A DNA stretch of 64,000 nt. Source: Bacteroidales bacterium (GTDB lineage: Bacteria > Bacteroidota > Bacteroidia > Bacteroidales > VadinHA17). Position numbers and translations under genes: made by a program. Below, piece after piece: positions 30,490 through 39,911 of this stretch (the first letter of the stretch is position 1; every line of letters begins with the position of its first letter). Under the pieces are notes generated by a model, which made no database searches, was not told the DNA's origin, and worked only from the letters and a program-made list of their open reading frames with translations. The DNA lies in the NCBI GenBank assembly GCA_025454755.1, contig JALONV010000021.1, positions 1-64,000 of the forward strand, in the 5' to 3' direction.

Positions 30490-31056
30490 TTATTTCTTAA
30501 AGTTAACGATTTCGTCAAACGCCTTCCTCGGGGTGGCTGAAGAGACTGCATCAACAGGCTTCTCGACATTTCCTACGCGTAATACCACCACCGCCTTGAA
30601 GCCTGCAGGTACCTGGTAAACATCCCTCTTCGAGTTGATATTGCCGGCAGGACTGCCGTAAATACGTGCACCCAGACCTAAAGCATGAGCTGCTACGAAC
30701 ATACTTTCAGCAGCCAGTCCGCAGTCAAAATCAGGTGTTGTCCCGGTCTGCGATTCAGCTCCGGAAATAATAATAAGCACATTCCCGGCAACAACATTGC
30801 TGATTATCTCCTTCATTGCAGCTTCATCCTTAATTACGGTAAACCTCCATGGCTGCTGGTTCCTGGCACTCGGAGCCTTAATACCGCAATTCAGTATCAT
30901 TTCGAGCTGCTGATCGGTTACCGGCTGGGTAGTGTAATTTCTCTCCGAATATGCCGAAAGGAGCAGATCGGTAACTGCGTTTCCAGTTGCCTGACCTTTA
31001 AGCAGCTGGCTTGTAAGCAGTACCACAGTTATTGTCAGAATTGATTTAATTTTCAT
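30490..31056 (-). CDS. nitroreductase family protein with signal peptide
   Basis: CGIKAPSARNQQPWRFTVIKD; LGLGARIYGSPAG. Confidence 0.85.
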   Translation of the reverse strand: MKIKSILTITVVLLTSQLLKGQATGNAVTDLLLSAYSERNYTTQPVTDQQLEMILNCGIKAPSARNQQPWRFTVIKDEAAMKEIISNVVAGNVLIIISGAESQTGTTPDFDCGLAAESMFVAAHALGLGARIYGSPAGNINSKRDVYQVPAGFKAVVVLRVGNVEKPVDAVSSATPRKAFDEIVNFKK

Positions 31057-31107
31057 TTCAGTGTCATTTATGTATTGTTCAATTCAAAGTTAAAAATATT
31101 ATCTAAG

Positions 31108-31193
31108 TCTTGCTTTGTCAGCCGTAGCTTTCTTTGAAAACCGAAGCCTTGGCGAAGGTTTTAGCAAAGGCTGGCGGTCTTGCTTTGTCAGCC
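31108..31193 (+). repeat. Covarying hairpin family, copy 4, flanked by direct repeat GTCTTGCTTTGTCAGCC
   Basis: AAAACC-GAAGCCTTGGCGAA-GGTTTT. Confidence 0.75.
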
Positions 31194-31342
31194 TTCGGAT
31201 GGAGGGGCATAGTTCCTGAGATGCTCGTCAATACGGCGCTCCAGACTGTTCCGGAATTTAAAAAGAGAAGCGACACCTGACAAAGCGCCGCTTCCCGTTT
31301 TTAAAAATAAACCACGTTTAACCATTAACCAGTTACCAAAAT

Positions 31343-31789
31343 CTACTTCTCCAAAGGTTTCGGAGTATTCTCTTCAACCCACTTTTTCTGTTCGTCGGTA
31401 AGGATACTCATAACTTTTGCCTTATGAGCCTCCCTCAGCTCCTTCATCTTCGACTGCATATCAATTCTGAGCTTTTCCATTTCAGCCATCTGTTTTCCCT
31501 TCAGGTCGGCGATATCCTTTCTTTGCTTGTCTGTCAGGTCAGGAATATTCTCCATTAACCTTATACCGGGAGTTCTGTACACCCCCCTAGCCGGGTGCTC
31601 TCTGCAAGGGCCTTTCCCCGGACGACCCATTTCCCGGGGCATATGTCTGTGTTCCATCCTCATCCTGTCCATCCCTGTTGAATCCGGTCCCATCCCTCTC
31701 ATGCCGCGCTGTGCGCTGAGAGATAAACTGCCTGCTAAAAAAAGCATCAGCAGCATACTGGTAATCTTTACTGTGTTTTTCATTTTCAA
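31343..31789 (-). CDS. Spy/CpxP-like periplasmic protein
   Basis: Signal peptide, LTDKQRKDIADLKGKQMAEMEKLRIDMQSKMKELREA. Confidence 0.65.
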   Translation of the reverse strand: MKMKNTVKITSMLLMLFLAGSLSLSAQRGMRGMGPDSTGMDRMRMEHRHMPREMGRPGKGPCREHPARGVYRTPGIRLMENIPDLTDKQRKDIADLKGKQMAEMEKLRIDMQSKMKELREAHKAKVMSILTDEQKKWVEENTPKPLEK

Positions 31790-31979
31790 TTTATTTTAGT
31801 TAATAATTTTCCCATTTTGATACATCCTGCCTTTGTCGTCTTGGTGTATCATTTTACATATAGACAAACCAAACAGGATTTTAATTCTGCTTTACTCCGG
31901 AATTAACATAGTATTAACTGAGAAGGTATAAAAAAGGCGACAGGCGTCAGGCGTCAGGCGGCGAACTCTCACTCATCCT

Positions 31980-32537
31980 TCAGACTGTCAGCAACACCGA
32001 CCTGCTGATAGAGATCTTTGGCGTTTCAATAATTGTGAGTCCTGCCGTCTGAATATGTAAGATCGTATTTTTAAACGCCCTGCCTGTCACATGGAATATC
32101 GGTTCGATGACCAGGATCCTGCCGCCGGGGAGCAGCATCGATTTCAGCTCTTCAAAAAGTCTACGCTGATCGGGCACTTCATGAACCATCCAGAAAGCAA
32201 GGACAAAATCTAACTTCAGCACAATACCGGTTTTATCACTCTGGCATAAATGCGTCTCTACTCTTTTTTCTAACTCTGTGTTTTTGATTCTATTGGTTAC
32301 CCTGTCGAGCATACCCTGCTGAATATCAGCTGCAATTACTCTTCCCTTCTCCCCTGCCAGCCTGGCAATCTCCACGGTAAAATATCCCGGACCGCAGCCA
32401 AGGTCGAGAACGGTCATCCCCGGCCTTATATATGGTTCAAGTATTTTCCCCGGATCATGCGCAAGCCTCCTGAAGAAATTGTCGAGAGTGCCGGCAAAAA
32501 TCACAGGGCAGACATAAGGTTGTTTATCTTTGGACAC
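31980..32537 (-). CDS. class I SAM-dependent methyltransferase
   Basis: VLDLGCGPGYFTVEIARL. Confidence 0.85.
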   Translation of the reverse strand: MSKDKQPYVCPVIFAGTLDNFFRRLAHDPGKILEPYIRPGMTVLDLGCGPGYFTVEIARLAGEKGRVIAADIQQGMLDRVTNRIKNTELEKRVETHLCQSDKTGIVLKLDFVLAFWMVHEVPDQRRLFEELKSMLLPGGRILVIEPIFHVTGRAFKNTILHIQTAGLTIIETPKISISRSVLLTV

Positions 32538-32705
32538 AGGTTAGCGGTTAATTGAAGATCAAAGATAAAAGATAAAAGACTAAAGAAAGAGGGAGAAGGA
32601 GTGGCGGTGTAAATTCCTTCTTTTGTTTTATTAAAAGGCAAATGAAACGGACAAGAAAACAAATTATTATCTTTGATATCTCTTTGTATTATACATACAT
32701 ATTAA

Positions 32706-33587
32706 ATGCCTGTTAAAAAGTACACCCAATCCGGAACCTTTTCAATAATAGTACTCATACCTGTTTTGCTGTTATGTATACTATTGCTGTTCATAACCGG
32801 CATTGATGAACCGATTACGGTGATAATCTTCAGCTTCATTATCCTTACATTCATAATTTGCCTTCTGATCTTCTTTAAGCTAACAATAATCATTGACGAC
32901 ACCCACCTGATATTCTCGATGGGCATTGGACTCATCAGAAAGAGCTTTCCGCTGTCGGATATTGCAGGATGCAAGCCTGTAAGGAACTCTCCATTGTCAG
33001 GGGTCGGCATTCACATGACCTCTTCGGGATGGCTCTATAATGTCTCCGGAAAATATGCAATCGAACTGACATTTAAAAGCTCCGGCAAAAAGATCAGGAT
33101 CGGGACGGATAAGCCAGATGAGATAGCCGGAGTAATAAATAAGCAGATAAACGGCAGCATGGCCGGATCATACTACGACAAGGGAGGACATGGAGGATTA
33201 TATCTCATCGTGGCAATGGTGGCTGCTACGATCTTAATGCCTGTAATTCTTATCTTCTATGGCGGAAAGGAAACTGAAGTCACCCAGACCGGCGAAACGC
33301 TGATCCTGAAGGGTATGTACGGCCTTGTAATATCTTTTTCTGATATTAAGTCAGCCGATACCATGCTGTCACTTCCTGCCATCCGGTCGAGGACTAACGG
33401 GTATGCATCAGGTAAAACACTGAAAGGGCATTTCAAGCTGCAGGATCAGTCCAGAGTACTTCTCTTTATTAAAAAGGGAGTCCCGCCATATATCTGTATA
33501 AGATCTTCAGGATTGCCGGTCTACCTGAATTTTGATGATCCTTCGAAAACACGGGAAGTGTTTTCTTCCATCAATAGGAGGAGATAA
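32706..33587 (+). CDS. hypothetical membrane protein (PH-like)
   Basis: Two N-terminal and one central TM segments, full ORF. Confidence 0.55.
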   Translation: MPVKKYTQSGTFSIIVLIPVLLLCILLLFITGIDEPITVIIFSFIILTFIICLLIFFKLTIIIDDTHLIFSMGIGLIRKSFPLSDIAGCKPVRNSPLSGVGIHMTSSGWLYNVSGKYAIELTFKSSGKKIRIGTDKPDEIAGVINKQINGSMAGSYYDKGGHGGLYLIVAMVAATILMPVILIFYGGKETEVTQTGETLILKGMYGLVISFSDIKSADTMLSLPAIRSRTNGYASGKTLKGHFKLQDQSRVLLFIKKGVPPYICIRSSGLPVYLNFDDPSKTREVFSSINRRR

Positions 33588-33632
33588 CCGGTTACCGGCT
33601 ACCAGGAAAATAAAGAATAACATTTCTTAAAA

Positions 33633-34010
33633 ATGATCTGGCATATCCTCGATATCTTCTTTGTTGTTTTTCATACCGGCATCATCATTTTCAGTCTCAC
33701 CGGGTGGATATGGAAGAAGACCAGGAGCTGGAATCTCATTGCACTTGGCCTCATTGGCGGCTCCTGGCTTTTTCTGGGGATGATTGTGGGAATGCCTGGT
33801 TATTGTCCTCTTACCGACTGGCACTTTGATGTTCTTGAGAAGCTCGGAAGAACCGATCTTCCATACTCCTATGTCAAGTATCTCGCCGACCGCCTTACGG
33901 GATTCGATTTTAATGCGAAGATGGTGGATCATGCAACACTGTGGTCATATATTGCAGCGTTGGTAATATCGGCAGGGCTTAATTTAAGGGATTTTTGGAA
34001 TTCCCGATAG
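33633..34010 (+). CDS. DUF2784-like membrane protein
   Basis: TM pattern and GYCPLTDWHFDVLEK motif. Confidence 0.6.
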   Translation: MIWHILDIFFVVFHTGIIIFSLTGWIWKKTRSWNLIALGLIGGSWLFLGMIVGMPGYCPLTDWHFDVLEKLGRTDLPYSYVKYLADRLTGFDFNAKMVDHATLWSYIAALVISAGLNLRDFWNSR

Positions 34011-34062
34011 GGTAACCTAAGTTTGTATGGTCATACCTGAGATAACCAACCTTCTACCTGAA

Positions 34063-34554
34063 ATGAAAACAGAATTCAAACGCCGTGATTTTATTGCAAC
34101 ATGCTTCAAAGCAGGTGCAACCTGCTGTGCACTGGCTTATTGTCCTGCCGCAGCCGGACAGGATCCTGCAAAAAAACAGGATGTAAAGCCCGACCCGAAG
34201 AACCTCGAATATTGCGGATATAAATGTCCTGCCGATTGTCCGCTTAAAAAAGCAACTCTTGAGAATAATGTTGAACTAAAGAAAAAAGCCTATGCTGATT
34301 TCCAGTTTAAGGAAAAGTTTAATGTGGATTTCGATCCTGATAAAGTATTTTGCTATGGCTGCAAATCAGCCGGGGATAAGCCGGTAAGCATCCCCGTGAA
34401 AGCCTGTACGGTGCGCCAGTGCGTTATGGAGAAAAAAATTGACGCATGCATACAGTGCGATAACCTTGCAAAATGCGATAAGGAACTCTGGACAAGATTC
34501 CCCAAGTTCAGGGACTCGGTGATCGAAATGCAGAAGAAATTTAAAGCCACATAA
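34063..34554 (+). CDS. DUF3795-like Tat-exported Cys-rich protein
   Basis: KRRDFIATCFKAGATCCALAYC Tat-like leader; YCGYKCPADCPLKKA and CIQCDNLAKCDKELW. Confidence 0.7.
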   Translation: MKTEFKRRDFIATCFKAGATCCALAYCPAAAGQDPAKKQDVKPDPKNLEYCGYKCPADCPLKKATLENNVELKKKAYADFQFKEKFNVDFDPDKVFCYGCKSAGDKPVSIPVKACTVRQCVMEKKIDACIQCDNLAKCDKELWTRFPKFRDSVIEMQKKFKAT

Positions 34555-34559
34555 AATCA

Positions 34560-34652
34560 TGCAATCCTGCAATCGTGCGATCGTGCCATCAAAACAGGGG
34601 AAGATTTAGATTACCATGATTGCAAGATTGCATGATAGCATGATTGCATGAT
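34560..34652. repeat. Inverted pair of 4x octamer arrays, gene-less
   Basis: tgcaatcc tgcaatcg tgcgatcg tgccatca - 25 bp - tgattgca agattgca tgatagca tgattgca. Confidence 0.85.
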
Positions 34653-34659
34653 ATATTAA

Positions 34660-35529
34660 ATGAGAACCAAAGTAACCAGGCGATCAACCCTTATGGAGTT
34701 TCTGACTGAGCAGTATCCGGATTCCCCGAGGACCAGGATAAAGAAACTGCTGCAGAGTGGCACAATACGGATAAATGACAAGCCGGTCACTCTTCATTCA
34801 TATCCCCTGAAACCGGGAGATGTTTTTGAGGTGAACAAGCAGGCAGGTATTGCTGCAAAGGCCGGTTTGCCTTTTTCTGTTCTTTTCGAGGATCAGCATG
34901 TTATTGTTATTGATAAACCTGCCGGCATATCTACATCGAGCACCGATGGAAGCCGCAACATTCAGGAGATGTTATCCGAATTCCTCAGGAGCCAGAGCAA
35001 GGGAAAGTTCAGGGCATTTGTTGTCCATCGTCTCGATAAGGAGGTGTCGGGGGTGCTTCTTTTTGCCAAGACTCAGGAGGTTATGGAGATCATCAAGGAT
35101 AACTGGCAGGAGACAGAGAAACACTATTATGCTCTTGTCGAGGGGATTCCGAAAGAACAAGAGGGAACAATAAGAAGCTGGCTCATCGAAGATAAATCAC
35201 AGAAGGTCCATTCTGTGGGTGAAAGACCTGATGCAAAATATTCAGTCACAAACTACAAAACAATAAAGAAAGTCGATAATAACACCCTCCTGGATATCAG
35301 GACAGACACCGGCCGCAAGAACCAGATCAGGGTTCACCTGTCTGATATTGGATGTCCTATTGTCGGCGACAGAAAATATGGCGCTTCGGATGAATTCAAA
35401 CGCAGGGTGAGGCTTCATGCATACTCGCTGTCATTCCCGCATCCGGCCGAAGAAAGGACGATTACTGTCAAATCGCCGATGCCGGAAGGATTTCTGTCCC
35501 TTAAGCAGAGGGATGAGAAGTATAAATAG
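34660..35529 (+). CDS. RluA family RNA pseudouridine synthase with S4 domain
   Basis: VHRLDKEVSGVLLFAKT, GRKNQIRVHLSDIGCPIVGDRKYG. Confidence 0.92.
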   Translation: MRTKVTRRSTLMEFLTEQYPDSPRTRIKKLLQSGTIRINDKPVTLHSYPLKPGDVFEVNKQAGIAAKAGLPFSVLFEDQHVIVIDKPAGISTSSTDGSRNIQEMLSEFLRSQSKGKFRAFVVHRLDKEVSGVLLFAKTQEVMEIIKDNWQETEKHYYALVEGIPKEQEGTIRSWLIEDKSQKVHSVGERPDAKYSVTNYKTIKKVDNNTLLDIRTDTGRKNQIRVHLSDIGCPIVGDRKYGASDEFKRRVRLHAYSLSFPHPAEERTITVKSPMPEGFLSLKQRDEKYK

Positions 35530-35565
35530 ACGGTATAACGGTGTGACGGTGCGGCGGTTCGACGG

Positions 35566-36561
35566 TTATAACTTCACAATCTCCGAGAGGAATTTATCTG
35601 TCTCGTTTTGTACGCCTTGCCAGTCCTTTGAACGTATATATGATGCTATCACATGCGCTCCTGTTTCAGGGAATGCCATCTTCTGCTTCAGCTCTGCCGG
35701 TGTGCCCAGCTCATCGAACATCTTCAGCATGGCAGGAACCGATACAGTCTTATCCTGTTCTTCTTCATTCTTATAATAATATGCAAGGAATACCGGACAT
35801 TTGACCTTCCCGAAAACTTCAGGCGTCATAGTGTGCGTTAGAAGATCCTGGAGGGCAACAAGCGCCTCAAGCCTGTACTGCATAACCCAGTAATTTGCAT
35901 GCGCCTCGCTTGCAGGTTCAAATTTCAGCATCGGTCCCTTTTTCACCTGTCTGATGATCTGCAGTCCCCAGTGATTATCGAGTATCGATGCTGTCTTGTC
36001 ATAGAGAGCCACACATGGTGAATAGAGAACGATTGCCTTTATCTCAGGATGCCTGGATGCCAGGAACAGTGTCAGCGCCCCTCCTGCGGATGTTCCGATG
36101 ACTATGACCTCATCGCCAAGCTTTTCAGCAATTGCAAGTGCCCTTTCAGCAGAAGCTTCATATTCATCTGCATTGAGGTTGATCATTGTGCTGTCGCCGG
36201 CATCGATGCCATGCTCTGCCAGCCTTGCAAGATAAAGATTGGCATTATATTTCTTTGCAAGGTCCCTGTGTACAGGTTCGCCTTCAGCCTGGCTTGCAGA
36301 AAATCCATGCAGATAGAGAATTGCAATCTTAGTCTTCTCCTTCGTGGCAGTATCAGCCCATACGATCCTTGCTTCATTATCCGGCTTTATGCCTTTTATT
36401 GCTTTTTCACTGTCGTTTATCTGTTTCTCCAGTTCCGCAAGCGATGACGGAAGATTGAAATCAGGTGTTTCAAATTTCGGTTTAGGCGGTTGTGGTCCTG
36501 CAAAGTAACCTGCTACAAGAACAAGTATAATTCCGGATAACCATTTGGCAGTTGTTTTCAT
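35566..36561 (-). CDS. alpha/beta hydrolase (carboxylesterase-like)
   Basis: IAILYLHGFSASQAEG; VIGTSAGGALTLFLA nucleophile elbow; Met at 36561 as start. Confidence 0.85.
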   Translation of the reverse strand: MKTTAKWLSGIILVLVAGYFAGPQPPKPKFETPDFNLPSSLAELEKQINDSEKAIKGIKPDNEARIVWADTATKEKTKIAILYLHGFSASQAEGEPVHRDLAKKYNANLYLARLAEHGIDAGDSTMINLNADEYEASAERALAIAEKLGDEVIVIGTSAGGALTLFLASRHPEIKAIVLYSPCVALYDKTASILDNHWGLQIIRQVKKGPMLKFEPASEAHANYWVMQYRLEALVALQDLLTHTMTPEVFGKVKCPVFLAYYYKNEEEQDKTVSVPAMLKMFDELGTPAELKQKMAFPETGAHVIASYIRSKDWQGVQNETDKFLSEIVKL

Positions 36562-36568
36562 ATTATCA

Positions 36569-36576
36569 TATCTTTG
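36569..36576 (+). promoter_or_regulatory. -7 box TATCTTTG
   Basis: TAnnTTTG 20 nt upstream of ATG 36596. Confidence 0.5.
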
Positions 36577-36595
36577 GCGGTTAAAAATAGGAAAA

Positions 36596-37933
36596 ATGAG
36601 GGGCAATGCAAACGATCTGGGTGAGGAAAAAGTAGGGAAACTGCTTTTACAGTATTCTATCCCGGCTATCATTGCCACTGCCGCCGCTTCGCTGTATAAT
36701 ATAATCGACAGGATATTTATCGGTCAGGGGGTAGGTCCGCTGGCCATATCAGGACTGGCACTCACCTTCCCTCTGATGAATATAACGGCGGCTTTTGGCT
36801 CCATGGTGGGTGTAGGAGCAAGTGCCATGGTATCGATACGGCTGGGACAGCATGACAGGAAAGGTGCAACTCTTATCCTGGGCAATGCGGTGATGCTGAA
36901 CCTGATCCTTGGGATCTCAATCGGCCTCCTGGCATTTATTTTTCTTGAGCCTATACTCTACGCTCTCGGTGCAAGCAAGGATACCCTTCCTTATGCCAGG
37001 GAATTCATGCAGGTAATCCTGATCGGCAATGTTTTTGCACATCTCTATCTCGGACTAAATAATATAATCAGGGCATCAGGTTATCCAGGCAAGGCAATGG
37101 TGATAACTCTTGTAACCGTAGCCGTTAATCTTATCCTAGCGCCAATATTCATTTTTGCTTTCAGGTGGGGTATCCGTGGAGCTGCGCTGGCGACAGTATG
37201 TGCCCAGTTCATCGGGACGATAAATGCTGTCTTTCATTTCACGAAGATTGACAGCTTTGTACGCTTTCTCCCGGGCTATATGAAGCTGAAGAAGAAAATC
37301 ATCGGCGAAATCATTTCTATCGGGATGTCCAACTTCCTCATGCTGATATTCGCAAGCCTCGTGATCTCGATCTTCAACCTCAGTCTCAGGAAATACGGAG
37401 GCGATTTTGCCATCGGCGCTTTCGGAATAGTTGCCAGCATCGCCAATCTTGCAGCCATGGTGGTCATTGGATTCAACCAGGGGATGCAGCCAATCGTCGG
37501 GTATAACTATGGCGCGCAAAAGATCCCCCGTTTGATCAGGGCGTTTAAGCTGACTGTTTTTGCGGCAACATGTGTAATGACCTTTATATTCTTGCTGGCT
37601 GAAATCTTCCCCCGGTTCATTGTATCGGCATTCACAAATAATGATGAGCTTATCAACCTGGCAGTCATGGGTATGAGGCTTAACCTCATGCTATTCCCGA
37701 TTGTTGGTTTCCAGATAGTTACGGCGAGCTTTTTCCAGTCGATAGGCAAAGCGAAATTTTCAATCTTCCTCTCCCTGACGCGACAGGTTCTCTTTCTCAT
37801 CCCGGCACTCTTCATCTTACCACATTTCCTGCAGCTTAAGGGTGTCTGGCTGGCAGGGCCGGCAGCGGATTTTTCATCTTCCCTGCTTACGCTATTAGTG
37901 TTGTACTGGCAATTGAAAAAATTAAAAACTTAG
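36596..37933 (+). CDS. MATE family efflux transporter
   Basis: 12-TM, IDRIFIGQGVGPLAISGLALTFPLMN. Confidence 0.9.
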   Translation: MRGNANDLGEEKVGKLLLQYSIPAIIATAAASLYNIIDRIFIGQGVGPLAISGLALTFPLMNITAAFGSMVGVGASAMVSIRLGQHDRKGATLILGNAVMLNLILGISIGLLAFIFLEPILYALGASKDTLPYAREFMQVILIGNVFAHLYLGLNNIIRASGYPGKAMVITLVTVAVNLILAPIFIFAFRWGIRGAALATVCAQFIGTINAVFHFTKIDSFVRFLPGYMKLKKKIIGEIISIGMSNFLMLIFASLVISIFNLSLRKYGGDFAIGAFGIVASIANLAAMVVIGFNQGMQPIVGYNYGAQKIPRLIRAFKLTVFAATCVMTFIFLLAEIFPRFIVSAFTNNDELINLAVMGMRLNLMLFPIVGFQIVTASFFQSIGKAKFSIFLSLTRQVLFLIPALFILPHFLQLKGVWLAGPAADFSSSLLTLLVLYWQLKKLKT

Positions 37934-37950
37934 TTTACCGGGGGGTCATT

Positions 37951-38202
37951 TTATTTCAATAAGCTGAACTTTCCAGCTACTTCATTTGCTGCTTCAGCGA
38001 TTGTTTTGTCCTTTAATCTTCCCTTATATTTATTGGTAACTTTAAGAAGTTCTTCTATCAGATCCTGTTTCAGGGAATATTCACCGGCTTTGTCAAACGG
38101 AGATTCGTCGGGTATCCACTCCCCTTTCCAATTAAAATGTCCCATTATATTTCTAATTTGTACTTCAAATATATTCTTTTCTAACTTTATAAATTTAATC
38201 AA
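37951..38202 (-). CDS. hypothetical small protein
   Basis: ORF convergent with MATE. Confidence 0.4.
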   Translation of the reverse strand: MIKFIKLEKNIFEVQIRNIMGHFNWKGEWIPDESPFDKAGEYSLKQDLIEELLKVTNKYKGRLKDKTIAEAANEVAGKFSLLK

Positions 38203-38207
38203 CAGCC

Positions 38208-38672
38208 ATGATAATCCTTTTAAACAAATCTATATTTAAGAAGTTAATCATATTCAAAATACTGCTAATACTGTCATTTGTGCCTATTACTCTTTATGGT
38301 CAGGAGGTGGAAGTGACTATAAAAAACATCAAGAACAGCAAGGGACAGATTGTGATCGGTGTCTTCAGGGATGAACCGACATATCTGAAAGAGGATGCTT
38401 TTCTGACAAAGAAATTTGTAAAACAGGGTATTGTAAACGGGGAAATGAAAGTACGGTTCACAATGGAACCCGGAGTATATGGACTCACTCTGCTCGACGA
38501 TGAGAACAACAGCGGACTGATGGAATATAATTTCATTGGCATTCCAAAGGAGGGATTCGGGTTTTCAGATTACTATCATTCCGGATTCACCAAGCCAAAA
38601 TTTATAACGTTTAAGTTCACACTCGAAAAAGGTCAGAAAAAAAATATTACAGTGAAAGTAAGATATATTTAA
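38208..38672 (+). CDS. DUF2141 domain-containing secreted protein
   Basis: VEVTIKNIKNSKGQIVIGVFRD...MEPGVYGLTLLDDENNSGLMEYNFIGIPKEGFGFS. Confidence 0.85.
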   Translation: MIILLNKSIFKKLIIFKILLILSFVPITLYGQEVEVTIKNIKNSKGQIVIGVFRDEPTYLKEDAFLTKKFVKQGIVNGEMKVRFTMEPGVYGLTLLDDENNSGLMEYNFIGIPKEGFGFSDYYHSGFTKPKFITFKFTLEKGQKKNITVKVRYI

Positions 38673-38707
38673 GCTAATTTTGGTAACACTGTCCGTCATT
38701 CGCAAGA

Positions 38708-39220
38708 ATGAAAAGAATTATCATAATATTGTTTTTTGTGTCATTTCCCATTGGAATTTATGCCCAGGAAAATAATCCCAAGTTTCAGGAAAAGCCTAAG
38801 AACTGTGTTACAGTCAGTTTGCTGGGCGATGGATCGAATGTGTCGCTGAATTATGAACGATTGCTTCCTTTAAACAATTACCTGTTTATATCAGGCAGGC
38901 TTGGCGCAGGTTATGGAAGACAGCTTACCCTCAACTCCGACAGCGTAGCGATGCCAATTTATCTTGCAATTCCTGCTCATGTAACATTAAATGCCGGAAA
39001 GGGAAGACATTACGCAGAAATTGGTATGGGTAATACATTGACTATTGGTAATGTCCAACCGCATTATCTGTATTACCTGATCTTCGGATATAAGTTCTAT
39101 CCTCTTATGCGCTACAACTTTTCGATAAGGATCTTCGGGAACCTGCTCCTGAACAATAATGATAATTTCAGAGACATATATTTTGTTCCCTTCGGATTAA
39201 GTTTAGGATACACATTTTAG
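38708..39220 (+). CDS. hypothetical outer-membrane beta-barrel-like protein
   Basis: Signal peptide, alternating beta pattern, C-terminal aromatic GYTF. Confidence 0.55.
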   Translation: MKRIIIILFFVSFPIGIYAQENNPKFQEKPKNCVTVSLLGDGSNVSLNYERLLPLNNYLFISGRLGAGYGRQLTLNSDSVAMPIYLAIPAHVTLNAGKGRHYAEIGMGNTLTIGNVQPHYLYYLIFGYKFYPLMRYNFSIRIFGNLLLNNNDNFRDIYFVPFGLSLGYTF

Positions 39221-39222
39221 AA

Positions 39223-39852
39223 TTAAATCCCCGCTTCTGCACCAGTGTGCCTTTGTACCGTTGCACCACTTAATATCCAATAGATAATAACACTTATTAC
39301 AGCTGCGAAAAAACACCATACTGATGTTACATTTTTCGCGTAGAAAATCACTGCAACCACACAGCCTGCGAACATCATGAGGCCCATGATGTACATCCTT
39401 TTTACCGTTGAAATAAATAATGGTGTAATTGTTGCTGTCACAAAAAGCAGGAATGCAGGAAGCATAAGTCGGACAATAAACGGATCGCCGTAATGAATAT
39501 GACAGTTCATTATCACGGGAGTTACGCTGAAGAGCATTAAGCAGACGCCATAATAGAGAGATACCAGGATACCGTTAATGAAAAAAATCCGGATGACTTT
39601 CCGTCTTTTCTCGTTTTCTTCCATTAATAATATTGAAAGAGGGATCAACACAGGCCACAGTACATCTGCCACTACCAGATAAACATATGTATTGATCTGC
39701 TGCAGAACAAGATGGTCGTTATTCTGCAATGTAAGCCAGAGAAAACCCTCTGCTACCTGCTGCAAAACTTGCTCCTGCTGAGAAACACATAAGTGCCTCC
39801 TTTTCTGATTCAGAAATTCTTCCATGCTAAATTTAGCATTTTTTAACTCCAT
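39223..39852 (-). CDS. hypothetical membrane protein
   Basis: Multiple TM segments. Confidence 0.5.
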   Translation of the reverse strand: MELKNAKFSMEEFLNQKRRHLCVSQQEQVLQQVAEGFLWLTLQNNDHLVLQQINTYVYLVVADVLWPVLIPLSILLMEENEKRRKVIRIFFINGILVSLYYGVCLMLFSVTPVIMNCHIHYGDPFIVRLMLPAFLLFVTATITPLFISTVKRMYIMGLMMFAGCVVAVIFYAKNVTSVWCFFAAVISVIIYWILSGATVQRHTGAEAGI

Positions 39853-39911
39853 CTGTCACAGGTTTGGTGTAACTTTGATATGCTCTTTGTCATCATTAAA
39901 ATTCTATAAAT

